From Bacteroidota bacterium (GTDB lineage Bacteria; Bacteroidota; Bacteroidia; Bacteroidales; Prolixibacteraceae), in contig JABMPI010000242.1 in assembly GCA_013203755.1 (NCBI GenBank), forward strand, positions 1 to 10,325: a stretch of 10,325 nucleotides of DNA, read 5' to 3'. The position numbers and the translations under genes were made by a program. The first letter of the stretch is position 1. Every line of letters begins with the position of its first letter. Positions 1 through 7,291 of this stretch are shown in pieces. The notes beneath the pieces are model-generated. The model was given only the letters and a program-made list of their open reading frames with translations. It was not told the DNA's origin and searched no databases.

Positions 1-1453
1 GAAGAAACTAATATCTATTTTTTCTCTCCTTGCAATTGTTTCGTGCGGTAACTATTCAGAAAAAGAAAGGCTTTCAGAATCAAAACCCAACATCATTCTA
101 ATTTTAGTTGACGACTTAGGCAAAGAATGGGTGAGTTGTTATGGAGCTGATAATATTGAAACGCCAAATGTAGATGCACTGGCAGAAAGTGGAATGTTGT
201 TCAATAATTTTTATGCAATGCCACAATGTACCCCCACCCGAACAACATTGCTAACCGGACAATATCCTTTTCGGCACGGGTGGGTAAACCACTGGGATGT
301 TCCTCGCTGGGGCGGCGGTGCTCATTTCGATGAATCGTTAAACCCATCGATTGGAATTGAGATGAAAAAGGCAGGTTATAAAACGTGCATCGCCGGAAAA
401 TGGCAAATTGATGATTTTAGAGTAGAACCCGATGCATTAACAAAAAATGGTTTTGATGAATATTGTATGTGGACAGGTTATGAAGGAGGAATTCCGGCAA
501 GTAGCAAACGGTACCAAAATCCGTACATTTTCATCAACAACGAAAGTAAAACTTTTGATAACAAATTTGGTCCAGATATTTTCAAAGATTTTATTGTCGA
601 TTTTATTCATACGAATAAAGAATCGCCTTTTTTTATTTATTACCCCATGGTTTTAACTCACACACCATTGGTAAATACACCCGATGAAATAGCAGACACC
701 AAAATTGGCAAACACAAAGCGATGGTTCGGTACACCGATAAAATTACCGGTGAAATTATTAAAGCTTTGGATGATGCAAAAATTAGGGACAATACCATAG
801 TAATTTGGACTACCGACAATGGAACAACGCAGGGAGTTACCGGCAGTTTAAACGGGCAAAAAGTAAAAGGAGGAAAATCGTTAACAATTGAAGCAGGAAT
901 CTGTTTGCCATTTATTGTGAGCTGGCCGGATAAAATTAAACCCAATCAAAAGTCGGAGGCGTTAATCGATCTTACAGACCTCTACCCTACTTTTTCGGAT
1001 TTGGCTGGTAGGTCAGAAAAACAAATTCAAGAAGCATCTAATCACATTTTTGATGGACACTCTTTTAAGGATGTTTTGCTTGGAAAATCGCAACATTCCA
1101 ATAAAAAATGGATTCTGGGAATGGGTGGACAAAACAATGCACGCCTCACCGAAAAAGGAGTTGAAAACCAGTATGTTTTTCGCGACCGGGTTTTAAGGAA
1201 CGAACGCTATAAATTGTACGTTGGAACCAATCGTCAATCCGAAAAATTCTACGATTTACAAACGGATCCTTTTGAAAAAAACAACCTCATTGACAGCTTA
1301 AATACTTCTGAAAGAGAAAAGAACTTTAAACAACTGGCGGATAATATTAAATCATTCCCCGAAAAAGATAACGACCCGATTTATAAACCAAATCCACCAC
1401 AAAACTGGGATGTTAAAATTACTGCTGAGAGTGAGGTTTGGAAATTGAAATAA
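1..1453 (+). CDS. Cys-type S1 sulfatase, lipoprotein (5' end cut by window edge)
   Basis: Hydrolyses sulfate esters, probably on a sulfated glycan or aryl substrate, outside the cytoplasm. The frame is open from base 2 (KKLISIFSLLAIVSC...), and base 1 is a G that would complete an ATG, so only two bases seem missing; the protein would be 484 residues. The GTG at 131 is not the start, because a lipoprotein signal (lipobox VSC, Cys16) and the metal-binding LVDD (D38, D39) lie upstream of it. The sulfatase signature is CTPTRTTLLTG with Cys77 as the residue to be converted to formylglycine. Further active-site candidates are K134 (GKWQ), H221 (THTP), D273/N274 (TTDNG) and K293 (KGGK). Oddity: the usual GKWH reads GKWQ, so the His is Gln136. 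Maturation needs a formylglycine-generating enzyme or anSME, not seen here. The S1 family call is firm; subfamily and substrate are not determined. No SusC/SusD or glycoside hydrolase is visible nearby. Confidence 0.93.
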   Translation, partial: KKLISIFSLLAIVSCGNYSEKERLSESKPNIILILVDDLGKEWVSCYGADNIETPNVDALAESGMLFNNFYAMPQCTPTRTTLLTGQYPFRHGWVNHWDVPRWGGGAHFDESLNPSIGIEMKKAGYKTCIAGKWQIDDFRVEPDALTKNGFDEYCMWTGYEGGIPASSKRYQNPYIFINNESKTFDNKFGPDIFKDFIVDFIHTNKESPFFIYYPMVLTHTPLVNTPDEIADTKIGKHKAMVRYTDKITGEIIKALDDAKIRDNTIVIWTTDNGTTQGVTGSLNGQKVKGGKSLTIEAGICLPFIVSWPDKIKPNQKSEALIDLTDLYPTFSDLAGRSEKQIQEASNHIFDGHSFKDVLLGKSQHSNKKWILGMGGQNNARLTEKGVENQYVFRDRVLRNERYKLYVGTNRQSEKFYDLQTDPFEKNNLIDSLNTSEREKNFKQLADNIKSFPEKDNDPIYKPNPPQNWDVKITAESEVWKLK

Positions 1454-1459
1454 CAATAA

Positions 1460-1507
1460 AAAACTGTCTCATAAATCAATTATAAAACTAATTTACGAGA
1501 CAGTTTT
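1460..1507. terminator. Bidirectional hairpin terminator between convergent genes
   Basis: The arms 1460-1476 and 1491-1507 pair over 17 bp with one mismatch: an 11-bp block (aaaactgtctc / gagacagtttt), a mismatch, then 5 bp, around a 14-nt loop. It starts 7 bp after the sulfatase stop and ends 8 bp before the stop of the minus-strand gene. Read on the minus strand, the stem ends in a run of six T. On the plus strand it ends in four T followed by cctttt. It can therefore serve both genes. Confidence 0.8.
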
Positions 1508-1515
1508 CCTTTTAC

Positions 1516-1890
1516 TTACCACAATGAATGTTCAATTACAGCAGCGGGAATCACTGTCGATTTGCATTCGCCTATCCATTTCATAAATGCCGGGAACTCA
1601 TTCCATGTTTCCTCAGCAAGTTTAAAATGATTCTCCACACCTGCTCCAGACTCATAAACCTCGGCAAGAATAAAATTTGTATTCCCGGTTGGTTCAGAAG
1701 TTGGATCCAATGGATTTGACAGTTCGGGTGCAATAGATACATCGTACGTTAATAAAGCTTTATCTCCCTCACGAGGATGGCTATCTGCCATCCACCCCTC
1801 ATGCAATCGAAAAATACGGTTGCCTTCTTCTGTCTGTTCTGGTGAAGCTGTTATTATAATTATTAACTGAATTTTTCCTTTTTGTGCCAT
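1516..1890 (-). CDS. Small ABM-like (dimeric alpha-beta barrel) protein, function unknown
   Basis: A 124-residue cytoplasmic protein with no signal peptide or membrane segment. A beta strand near the N-terminus (IQLIIIITA, 8-16) is followed by an amphipathic helix (about 18-34) and then by a strand and helix in the second half. That half includes NFILAEVYESGAGVENHFK (72-90) and TWNEFPAFMKW (95-105), a strand-then-HF(K)-helix pattern typical of antibiotic-biosynthesis-monooxygenase-like and stress-responsive alpha-beta barrel proteins. Members of this superfamily are often cofactor-free oxygenases or have no known activity; no catalytic residue can be assigned here. It lies 26 bp downstream of another small protein that may share the fold, on the same strand, so the two are probably co-transcribed and may form a complex. 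The fold is inferred from pattern only. Confidence 0.72.
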   Translation of the reverse strand: MAQKGKIQLIIIITASPEQTEEGNRIFRLHEGWMADSHPREGDKALLTYDVSIAPELSNPLDPTSEPTGNTNFILAEVYESGAGVENHFKLAEETWNEFPAFMKWIGECKSTVIPAAVIEHSLW

Positions 1891-1916
1891 TTTTAACTCG
1901 TTTAATGTTTATGTCT

Positions 1917-2243
1917 TTAAAGTACCTTTACTGGCATGGGTCCCGGAGGTGGTGCACCCATATCCATTCCGTGCAAATCTTCGATACTCTCTTTCATCCA
2001 AACATCGAAACTGTTTTCCGATTGAGCTACATTTTGCATGAAAGTATCTGAACCCGGCCCTTCGTGTATAACAACCGCCATTGCCCCGGCCGGTGTTTCT
2101 GCTAACCAAACATCATGTCGTGTTAATCCATGTCTTTTGTTTAAATCGGTGAATTCACTTCTTTTCTCACCAGACAATTCCGCACTCCAACTTTTCCATT
2201 CATCAACTTTGCCTTCTTTAATCGGCGCTACTACTAATCCCAT
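1917..2243 (-). CDS. Small conserved protein, probable alpha-beta barrel (DUF6176-like)
   Basis: A 108-residue soluble protein and first gene of a two-gene minus-strand unit. Strand LVVAPI (3-8) leads into the helix KEGKVDEWKSWSAEL (9-23). Residues 40-60 (LTRHDVWLAETPAGAMAVVI) look like two strands joined by a turn, and 65-90 form a second helical part with FDVWMKESIEDLHG. The ending is rich in Met, Pro and Gly (MDMGAPPPGPMP). This order resembles ferredoxin-like or ABM-type barrels, and the spacing of the helix and the W/V strands recalls DUF6176, but that name is tentative. No catalytic motif is recognised. The 26-bp gap to the next gene and the terminator after that gene support a bicistronic transcript. 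No convincing promoter was found in the upstream 280 bp: TAATTTG at 2297-2303 (minus strand) is one base short of the Bacteroidota -7 element. Confidence 0.72.
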   Translation of the reverse strand: MGLVVAPIKEGKVDEWKSWSAELSGEKRSEFTDLNKRHGLTRHDVWLAETPAGAMAVVIHEGPGSDTFMQNVAQSENSFDVWMKESIEDLHGMDMGAPPPGPMPVKVL

Positions 2244-2501
2244 AACATAATAATTTATATATGAATGACTTACACTATCACATTCAATTTAAGACAAATT
2301 AGTATTTTATCCAAAAAAAAGAAAGTTAATAAAGCTTAAACGATGAACTGAATTTGTTTTTACCAAATATAAATTAACGAGCGGCCAACAGAGAATTTTA
2401 CAAAATGAAAGTCATAACCGACAATTAAACGAAACGCGAAATTATCCTCCTTTTTAGTTTCGAGGTATTCACCAGTGCGAACCTTTTAAAAAAGTTCTTT
2501 G

Positions 2502-2523
2502 AAAAATAAGCAGTGGAGCTGCT
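2502..2523 (-). terminator. Short intrinsic terminator after rlmF
   Basis: On the minus strand, starting one base after the rlmF stop codon, AGCAG pairs with CTGCT around a 5-nt loop (2509-2523). TATTTTT follows (2502-2508). The stem is only 5 bp, so this is a modest terminator. Nothing further that looks like a gene or RNA was recognised in the rest of the 2244-2524 gap. Confidence 0.5.
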
Positions 2524-2524
2524 A

Positions 2525-3511
2525 TTAGTTTTGCTCCTTTTCTGGAATACACTTGCAGTCTAATTCAGTCCACATTTTCTGCTGTGCTGAAGTCAGAAAT
2601 GTCCAGGCAACCAATCTACTTATTTTATTACCCTGCCCCATTGGAATTGTTTTTACATCAGCCGCTCCAACACTTTTGAGTGCTTTATACACCCCATTTA
2701 AATTTGATTGTTTTGAAATTAAAGTAGTAAACCACAAACACGACGTAGCAAACTGTTTACTTTGAAAAATCATGTCGGTTACAAAACGTTCTTCGCCCCC
2801 TTCGCACCAGAGTTCGTTGTTTTGTCCACCAAAATTTAGCGACGCATTTTTTACGTTCTTCTGTTTTAGGTTTTTTAATTTACGTAATGCTCCAGATTGT
2901 GCATCCGCTGCCGAAGCATGAAAAGGTGGATTACATAGTGTTGCATCAAAGCGCTCTTTCTCCCGAATAATGCCATTAAAAATATTCTTTGAATTTTGTT
3001 GAACCCGTAATTCGACATCCCCTTTTAATGTTGGGTTCAATTCAACTATTTTGGCTGCTGATTCAATAGCCAACGAATCGATATCGGCACCAACAAAAGA
3101 CCAACCATATTCTGAATTTCCAATTATTGGATAGACACAATTTGCTCCAACACCAATATCGAGGCATTTTATTTTATCGCCTTTTGGAATTTCATTATTG
3201 AAACTGCTCCCTAGCAAATCTGCTACATAATGAACATAATCTGCTCTTCCGGGAATGGGAGGACATAGATAATTTTGGGGGATGCTCCAATACTTGATTC
3301 CGTAAAAATGTTTCAACAGTGCGGTGTTAAGCATTTTTACTGCTTCAGCATTAAAGAAATCGATGGATTCATCGTTGTAATCATTTAACTTTACAAAAGG
3401 AATTAACTCCAGGCAACTCTCACAAAGCAATTTAAAATTGTAGCGTTTACGGTGTTTATTTCGGCCGTGCAATTCTACTTTATCTTTCGGATGTACTCGC
3501 TTTTTTTGCAT
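2525..3511 (-). CDS. rlmF: 23S rRNA (adenine1618-N6)-methyltransferase RlmF
   Basis: Transfers a methyl group from S-adenosylmethionine to N6 of A1618 in 23S rRNA, in the cytoplasm. The protein is 328 residues, slightly longer than the E. coli enzyme (308) because of an N-terminal basic extension (KKRVHPKDK) and a C-terminal tail. Landmarks match E. coli RlmF from memory: HGRNKHRKRYNF (15-26), LCPPIPGRADYVH (82-94), the SAM-binding LDIGVGANCVYPIIG (117-131), the catalytic N6-adenine motif NPPF (194-197) in ATLCNPPFHAS, and LNFGGQNNELWCEGGE (225-240). The start is the ATG 14 bp after the stop of the upstream unknown gene, which suggests co-transcription. No sign of truncation or frameshift. 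Identification is confident. Confidence 0.96.
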   Translation of the reverse strand: MQKKRVHPKDKVELHGRNKHRKRYNFKLLCESCLELIPFVKLNDYNDESIDFFNAEAVKMLNTALLKHFYGIKYWSIPQNYLCPPIPGRADYVHYVADLLGSSFNNEIPKGDKIKCLDIGVGANCVYPIIGNSEYGWSFVGADIDSLAIESAAKIVELNPTLKGDVELRVQQNSKNIFNGIIREKERFDATLCNPPFHASAADAQSGALRKLKNLKQKNVKNASLNFGGQNNELWCEGGEERFVTDMIFQSKQFATSCLWFTTLISKQSNLNGVYKALKSVGAADVKTIPMGQGNKISRLVAWTFLTSAQQKMWTELDCKCIPEKEQN

Positions 3512-3525
3512 AGAATTTCAGACAG

Positions 3526-3927
3526 TTAATCCTCAGTTATTAAAGGTTCTTCTTTTGCTCCGGGTGCAAATAAAAAATCAGTTAGCGAATCAATGTCGTA
3601 CAAAAACTGAAATCCAGTTGTTTCCCTTTTACAAAAAGGGACTAACAATAAAAGCATTTGTTTATATCCTTTCAGAGTGAGTTCACAAAAGAAATTTATT
3701 TTATCATCCGTTATTATTCCTTCATCTTCTTCCGCAATACGAAGAATCAAATTGCAATTGTGTGCTTCAATAAAATCAATATCTGCAAGATTGAGTTCTT
3801 GTTTCCCTGAATCTAAGAATTCTTGAATCAGTTGATAAAATTTAATCGAATGCGAACGGTCAAAATCAAACAGCCGAACAACGTCGTCTCCATATTCATT
3901 TAAATCGGCTATGTAATCCAGTTTCAT
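3526..3927 (-). CDS. Acidic conserved-type hypothetical protein upstream of rlmF
   Basis: A 133-residue acidic protein with no signal peptide, membrane helix or known catalytic motif; I do not recognise the family. It opens with MKLDYIADLNEYGDDVVRLFDFDRS (residues 1-24, many Asp). A helix follows (KFYQLIQEFLDS, 29-40), then strands NLILRIAEEDEGII (59-72) and NFFCELTLKGYKQMLLLLV (78-96), and a C-terminal helix (DIDSLTDFLFA, 111-121). The alternating strand and helix content suggests a small alpha/beta protein. It ends 14 bp before rlmF on the same strand, so it is probably the first gene of that operon. A role in ribosome or translation maintenance is only a guess from this position. It is judged real from its ordinary amino acid composition, its tight spacing and the absence of a competing frame. 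Confidence 0.75.
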   Translation of the reverse strand: MKLDYIADLNEYGDDVVRLFDFDRSHSIKFYQLIQEFLDSGKQELNLADIDFIEAHNCNLILRIAEEDEGIITDDKINFFCELTLKGYKQMLLLLVPFCKRETTGFQFLYDIDSLTDFLFAPGAKEEPLITED

Positions 3928-4102
3928 TTTTGTATCGCGTTAATGTTGTTGAACAGAAAGAATAAACAATGCATGATTATTCAGTTAATTTTAATTCAGC
4001 TAATAAAAGATCGCACAAAGTTATAATATTCTTGATTCACTAAGGGTAGTATGGAATTCTATTTAATGTTAGCAATGAATTCTAGTCAATTTTTCTTCTT
4101 CT
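3928..4102. other. Intergenic stretch, upstream of the unknown-rlmF operon
   Basis: No gene is seen. This AT-rich DNA should hold the promoter of the minus-strand operon starting at 3927, but no clear TTTG / TAnnTTTG pair could be placed. The octamer gaattcta occurs twice in the same orientation (4054-4061 and 4077-4084), which is not strong evidence of function. Confidence 0.5.
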
Positions 4103-4272
4103 TACATAGTCATTGCAAGAAAACGCCAAATACTGCGTTACTCTCGTTTTGAAAACAGTCATCCGTCGGCGGACGGAGTAAATTCCTTGATTTTCAAAAC
4201 TTCAAAAGCCTTGTCTTTGACGTTTTCTCATCAAAGACATGAAAAATGAGTTTTCTTGCAGGCACTACATAG
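4103..4272. repeat. MITE-like or structured-RNA element with terminal inverted repeats
   Basis: A non-coding block bounded by a perfect 11-bp inverted repeat: tgcaagaaaac at 4114-4124 and gttttcttgca at 4250-4260. The repeat can be extended to 16 bp with three mismatches (4109-4124 / 4250-4265). The heptamer tacatag lies at both outer borders (4103-4109 and 4266-4272), as a target-site duplication would. Nested inside are a perfect 10-bp stem (gttttgaaaa 4146-4155 / ttttcaaaac 4191-4200), a GC-rich hairpin at its tip (tccgtc-ggcg-gacgga, 4162-4177), an 8-bp stem with a 10-nt loop (gtctttga 4213-4220 / tcaaagac 4231-4238), and a weak left arm (aacgc 4122-4126 / gcgtt 4135-4139). The layout resembles a cloverleaf. 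It has no open reading frame of note. It may be a non-autonomous mobile element, an interspersed palindromic repeat or a structured RNA; orientation is unknown. Confidence 0.6.
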
Positions 4273-4375
4273 GTGTGCAGTAAAACAAAAATACCTATTG
4301 AAGCGAAAATATCAGATTTCTAACGTTCAAAAAATACGATCCAGATATTATTCCAAACCTATCAAAATAATCGAC
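4273..4375. other. Intergenic spacer, nothing recognised
   Basis: AT-rich DNA between the structured element and the terminator of the M16 peptidase gene. No gene, RNA or regulatory motif was recognised. A plus-strand frame crossing this stretch runs antisense into the peptidase 3' end and has no coding character. Confidence 0.5.
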
Positions 4376-4411
4376 AAAAAAATTGTCCGTCAGCCGACGG
4401 ACAATTTTTTT
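4376..4411. terminator. Strong intrinsic terminator of the M16 peptidase gene
   Basis: A perfect 16-bp stem with a 4-nt loop (agcc): arm 4376-4391 (seven A, then ttgtccgtc) and arm 4396-4411 (gacggacaa, then seven T). It lies 27 bp past the peptidase stop codon (minus strand). The stem is symmetric with A/T tails on both sides, so it could stop transcription in either direction. Its central tccgtc/gacgga stem is identical to the tip hairpin of the nearby repeat element at 4162-4177. Confidence 0.88.
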
Positions 4412-4438
4412 ACCAATCATTTTAACATGCATTTGGTA

Positions 4439-7240
4439 TTATTCAGCTGGCGCCAAAGCAACACTTATATAATTTTTAAAATCGAAATATTCTTTAAAGG
4501 CCTTTTTAGTTGACTTAACAGAGAGGTCTTTTACCAAATTTTCGTAGCCCCCAAACTCCGAAAAATCACCATCTTTAAGATAGTAAGTATTGGTTAAAAT
4601 ACTTAACCAAAATCGATTTTCACGAACTTGAGTTTCACGTTCACGCATCATTTTTTCCTGTGCTTTTGCTAATTCATCGGTAGTTGGTCCTTTTTTAGCA
4701 AACTCCTTTACAATATCTAAAACTGCCTTTTTCAATTCAACCAATTTATCTGGCGAAGTTCCATATGAAATGGTAATAGAATATTTTTCATCTGGAAATT
4801 TTGATGAAGATGCACGAGCTCCAATGGAATACACACCACTTTTGTCTTCGCGAATTACTTCCAATAAGCGAGTTGTAAGTATCCGACCCACCGCATCTAA
4901 CTGAACACGGTTTTCAGAAGTATAATCGAAATCACCATGAAAAACTATGTATTGTGTACTTTTATCTTCCTGTCCTTTTTTTACCAATTTATCAATTACT
5001 CCATTGGGTTTTTCAATTCCTAAATCAATCCAGTTTTCTTTTTCAGATGTTGAAGGAATTCCTCCAATATATTTCTCCACCAGCGGTTTAAATGTTTCCA
5101 CATCAATATTTCCCACAAAAAAGAATTTAAAATCGGATGCATTTTTAAAACGCTCTTTCCCGATGACTTTCATTCGATTAAAATCTGCTTCCTTCAATAA
5201 TTCAATAGACATAGGACGAGAACGCTCGTGGTAATTAGCCAGAGTAACACCAAGCGTATCGCGAAAAGCTGCTTCGGGTGATGCCGATTTATTTTCTAAA
5301 ATCGTTGCATATTGAGTCATCATCGACTGATAACTAACCTCATCAAAACGAGACTCGGTAAAATGGAGATAAACCATTTGCAACATTGTTTCAACATCTT
5401 TTACCGATGAACTTCCATTAAAACCTTCGCGCAATTCGCTAACAAAAGGCGAAACACGAAACACTTTGTCTGAAAGCATTTTATCCAAAGTAATTTTATT
5501 AAACTCTGCAATTCCACTCATTCCAATAAGGTTGGTTGTTAATCCTGCCGAAATATCATCTTCCATTCCATACAACGAATTCCCTCCTAAACTCCAGGCG
5601 TTAAACAGAATTTCATCGTCTTTAAAATCGGTAGTTTTTACAACTACAGTTGCGCCATTTTCAAGTTTCCATTCTACCGATTCAACTTTTTCAAGACTTT
5701 TCTCTTCAGCGACATTACTTCCAAATGGTTCATCTGCAATCAATGGTACATTTGCTACAGCGTCTACATAAGCTTCAATTTCAGTATTTTTCACGTCTTC
5801 AAAAATGGCCATCATTTCTTCTTCCGTTGGTACCTTTACCCCCTCAATTTCTGGAGCTGTAACTACTACAACCCTGTTCCCGTCTGTTACCCACTTCTCC
5901 GCCAATTTGTTAGTTTCATCAACAGTAATTTCCGGTACAAATGTTTTAAAGTATTCATATTCATTCTCCATACCCGGAAACGGTTCTTCCGTCATCAGAA
6001 AATTACGTTTGTATTCGTTGGCATAATTAATGGATTTCTGATTCGCACGTTCATTGTACGCTTTTTCCATCGAATTTAAAACGGCTGTTTTTTGTCTTTC
6101 CAATTCAGTCTCGGTAAAACCAAATTTCCTAACACGTTCGTTTTCAATTAGCACTGCTTTTATGCCTTTTTCTACTTGACCACCTTGAGTAACAGCCACT
6201 GACATATAAACACTTTTAGGGCCAACAATTTCGGTATATGCAGATTGTCCCATCAAAAAAGGAGGTTCTGCTTGTTGTGTTTTTTCAGCCAGCCTGTTAT
6301 TTATAATTCCGGTATATAAGCTTTCAACAATCGTCTGCCGATAATCTTTAACGGTTTTTGAATTTTCCAGGGGATGTTTATACATAACATAAGCTAATGG
6401 ATATTGTGCCTCTTTATCTGTGACAATTTTAACCAATGTTTCCTTGTGATCTGGAATGTTAAAGAATTCCTTTTCCCGTGGAGTTTTAGGCTGCGGAATC
6501 ACTGTGAATTTATTTTTAATCTTTTCAACCATCTCGTTTTGGTCAAAATCTCCCACTACAATTAAAGCTTGCAAATCTGGCCGATACCAATCTTTTCTAT
6601 AACGGCGCAAGGCTTCCGGTGGACAATTATTTACAATATCCATTTTCCCAATAGGTAATCTTTCTGCATATTTTGAATTGTGTAAGAATACGGGCCACCA
6701 TTCTCGCTGCATTCTTTCATTTGCACTTTTCCTGCCTCGCCATTCTTCCTGAATGATACCACGTTCGTTATTAATCTCTTCATCGGAGTCTGTATTTTGA
6801 CAAGCCCAATCGTATAAAACCTGCAATCCTTTTTCAATAAATTCAGGTTCTTCTAAAGGAACAGTTAATGTATAAACTGTTTCGTCGAAACTAGTATATG
6901 CATTAATTTCTGCGCCAAAATCCATCCCAATAGATTCGAAATAACTAACCAACTCATGTTTTGGGAAATTTTTAGTTCCGTTAAACGACATGTGTTCTGC
7001 AAAATGCGCCAAACCTTGCTGGTCGTCATCTTCATCTACCGAACCTGCCCGAACAACCAAAAATAGTTCTGCGCGGTTTTTGGGAGTTTCATTAGAACGC
7101 ACATAATAAGTCATTCCATTTTCTAAAACTCCTTTACTAACATTGGGGTCTTCGGGAAGAGTACTTTTTAAATCTAAATTTGTTTGGGCTGAAAGTAAAA
7201 GTGTACTAAACAGCAAAAATGCACTAAATACTAATTTCAT
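4439..7240 (-). CDS. Secreted M16 family zinc metallopeptidase (insulinase/pitrilysin-like)
   Basis: A 933-residue exported peptidase. Residues 1-18 form a signal peptide (MKLVFSAFLLFSTLLLSA) with probable cleavage near A18, giving a periplasmic or envelope-located enzyme. The first M16 domain carries the inverted zinc motif HFAEH (H79, E82, H83), with the third ligand likely E159 in NERGIIQEE, about 76 residues later, as usual for the clan. RRYRKDWYRPDLQALIVVGDFD (about 212-233) is the typical end of that domain and leads into the inactive M16C-type part. The second half, from about residue 515 (VEWKLENGATVVVKTTDF), repeats the fold without HxxEH, as expected for this family. The enzyme would degrade or process peptides. 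The gene lies 51 bp downstream of a HAD phosphatase gene on the same strand and no promoter is evident in the gap, so read-through is likely. It ends at a strong terminator. Confidence 0.93.
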   Translation of the reverse strand: MKLVFSAFLLFSTLLLSAQTNLDLKSTLPEDPNVSKGVLENGMTYYVRSNETPKNRAELFLVVRAGSVDEDDDQQGLAHFAEHMSFNGTKNFPKHELVSYFESIGMDFGAEINAYTSFDETVYTLTVPLEEPEFIEKGLQVLYDWACQNTDSDEEINNERGIIQEEWRGRKSANERMQREWWPVFLHNSKYAERLPIGKMDIVNNCPPEALRRYRKDWYRPDLQALIVVGDFDQNEMVEKIKNKFTVIPQPKTPREKEFFNIPDHKETLVKIVTDKEAQYPLAYVMYKHPLENSKTVKDYRQTIVESLYTGIINNRLAEKTQQAEPPFLMGQSAYTEIVGPKSVYMSVAVTQGGQVEKGIKAVLIENERVRKFGFTETELERQKTAVLNSMEKAYNERANQKSINYANEYKRNFLMTEEPFPGMENEYEYFKTFVPEITVDETNKLAEKWVTDGNRVVVVTAPEIEGVKVPTEEEMMAIFEDVKNTEIEAYVDAVANVPLIADEPFGSNVAEEKSLEKVESVEWKLENGATVVVKTTDFKDDEILFNAWSLGGNSLYGMEDDISAGLTTNLIGMSGIAEFNKITLDKMLSDKVFRVSPFVSELREGFNGSSSVKDVETMLQMVYLHFTESRFDEVSYQSMMTQYATILENKSASPEAAFRDTLGVTLANYHERSRPMSIELLKEADFNRMKVIGKERFKNASDFKFFFVGNIDVETFKPLVEKYIGGIPSTSEKENWIDLGIEKPNGVIDKLVKKGQEDKSTQYIVFHGDFDYTSENRVQLDAVGRILTTRLLEVIREDKSGVYSIGARASSSKFPDEKYSITISYGTSPDKLVELKKAVLDIVKEFAKKGPTTDELAKAQEKMMRERETQVRENRFWLSILTNTYYLKDGDFSEFGGYENLVKDLSVKSTKKAFKEYFDFKNYISVALAPAE

Positions 7241-7291
7241 TTTTTATGGTTTTAATTTAACAATTGTGTTATTAATAGGATTTACAACATT

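Noticed and set aside
1909..2109. Second minus-strand frame of 66 codons inside the 108-residue gene
   Set aside because: It overlaps a better-supported gene in another frame and has Arg/Gly/Cys-rich shadow composition.
2297..2303. TAATTTG on the minus strand as a -7 box for the 1917-2243 gene
   Set aside because: It is one base short of the TAnnTTTG spacing and has no properly spaced -33 element.
2430..2462. Inverted repeat cgaaac / gtttcg downstream of rlmF
   Set aside because: The stem is only 6 bp around a 21-nt loop in AT-rich DNA, so it is within chance expectation.
4103..4272. A tRNA gene, because of the cloverleaf-like layout
   Set aside because: Too long, and it lacks the A- and B-box sequences (TGGYNNARTGG and GGTTCGANTCC) and an anticodon loop of the right shape.
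3928..4438. CRISPR array in the long spacer
   Set aside because: There are no regularly spaced direct repeats; the repeated units are inverted or occur only twice.
4256..4513. Plus-strand frame of 85 codons across the spacer and into the M16 peptidase 3' end
   Set aside because: It begins inside the right terminal repeat, runs through the terminator hairpin and lies antisense to the well-supported peptidase; no recognisable protein features.
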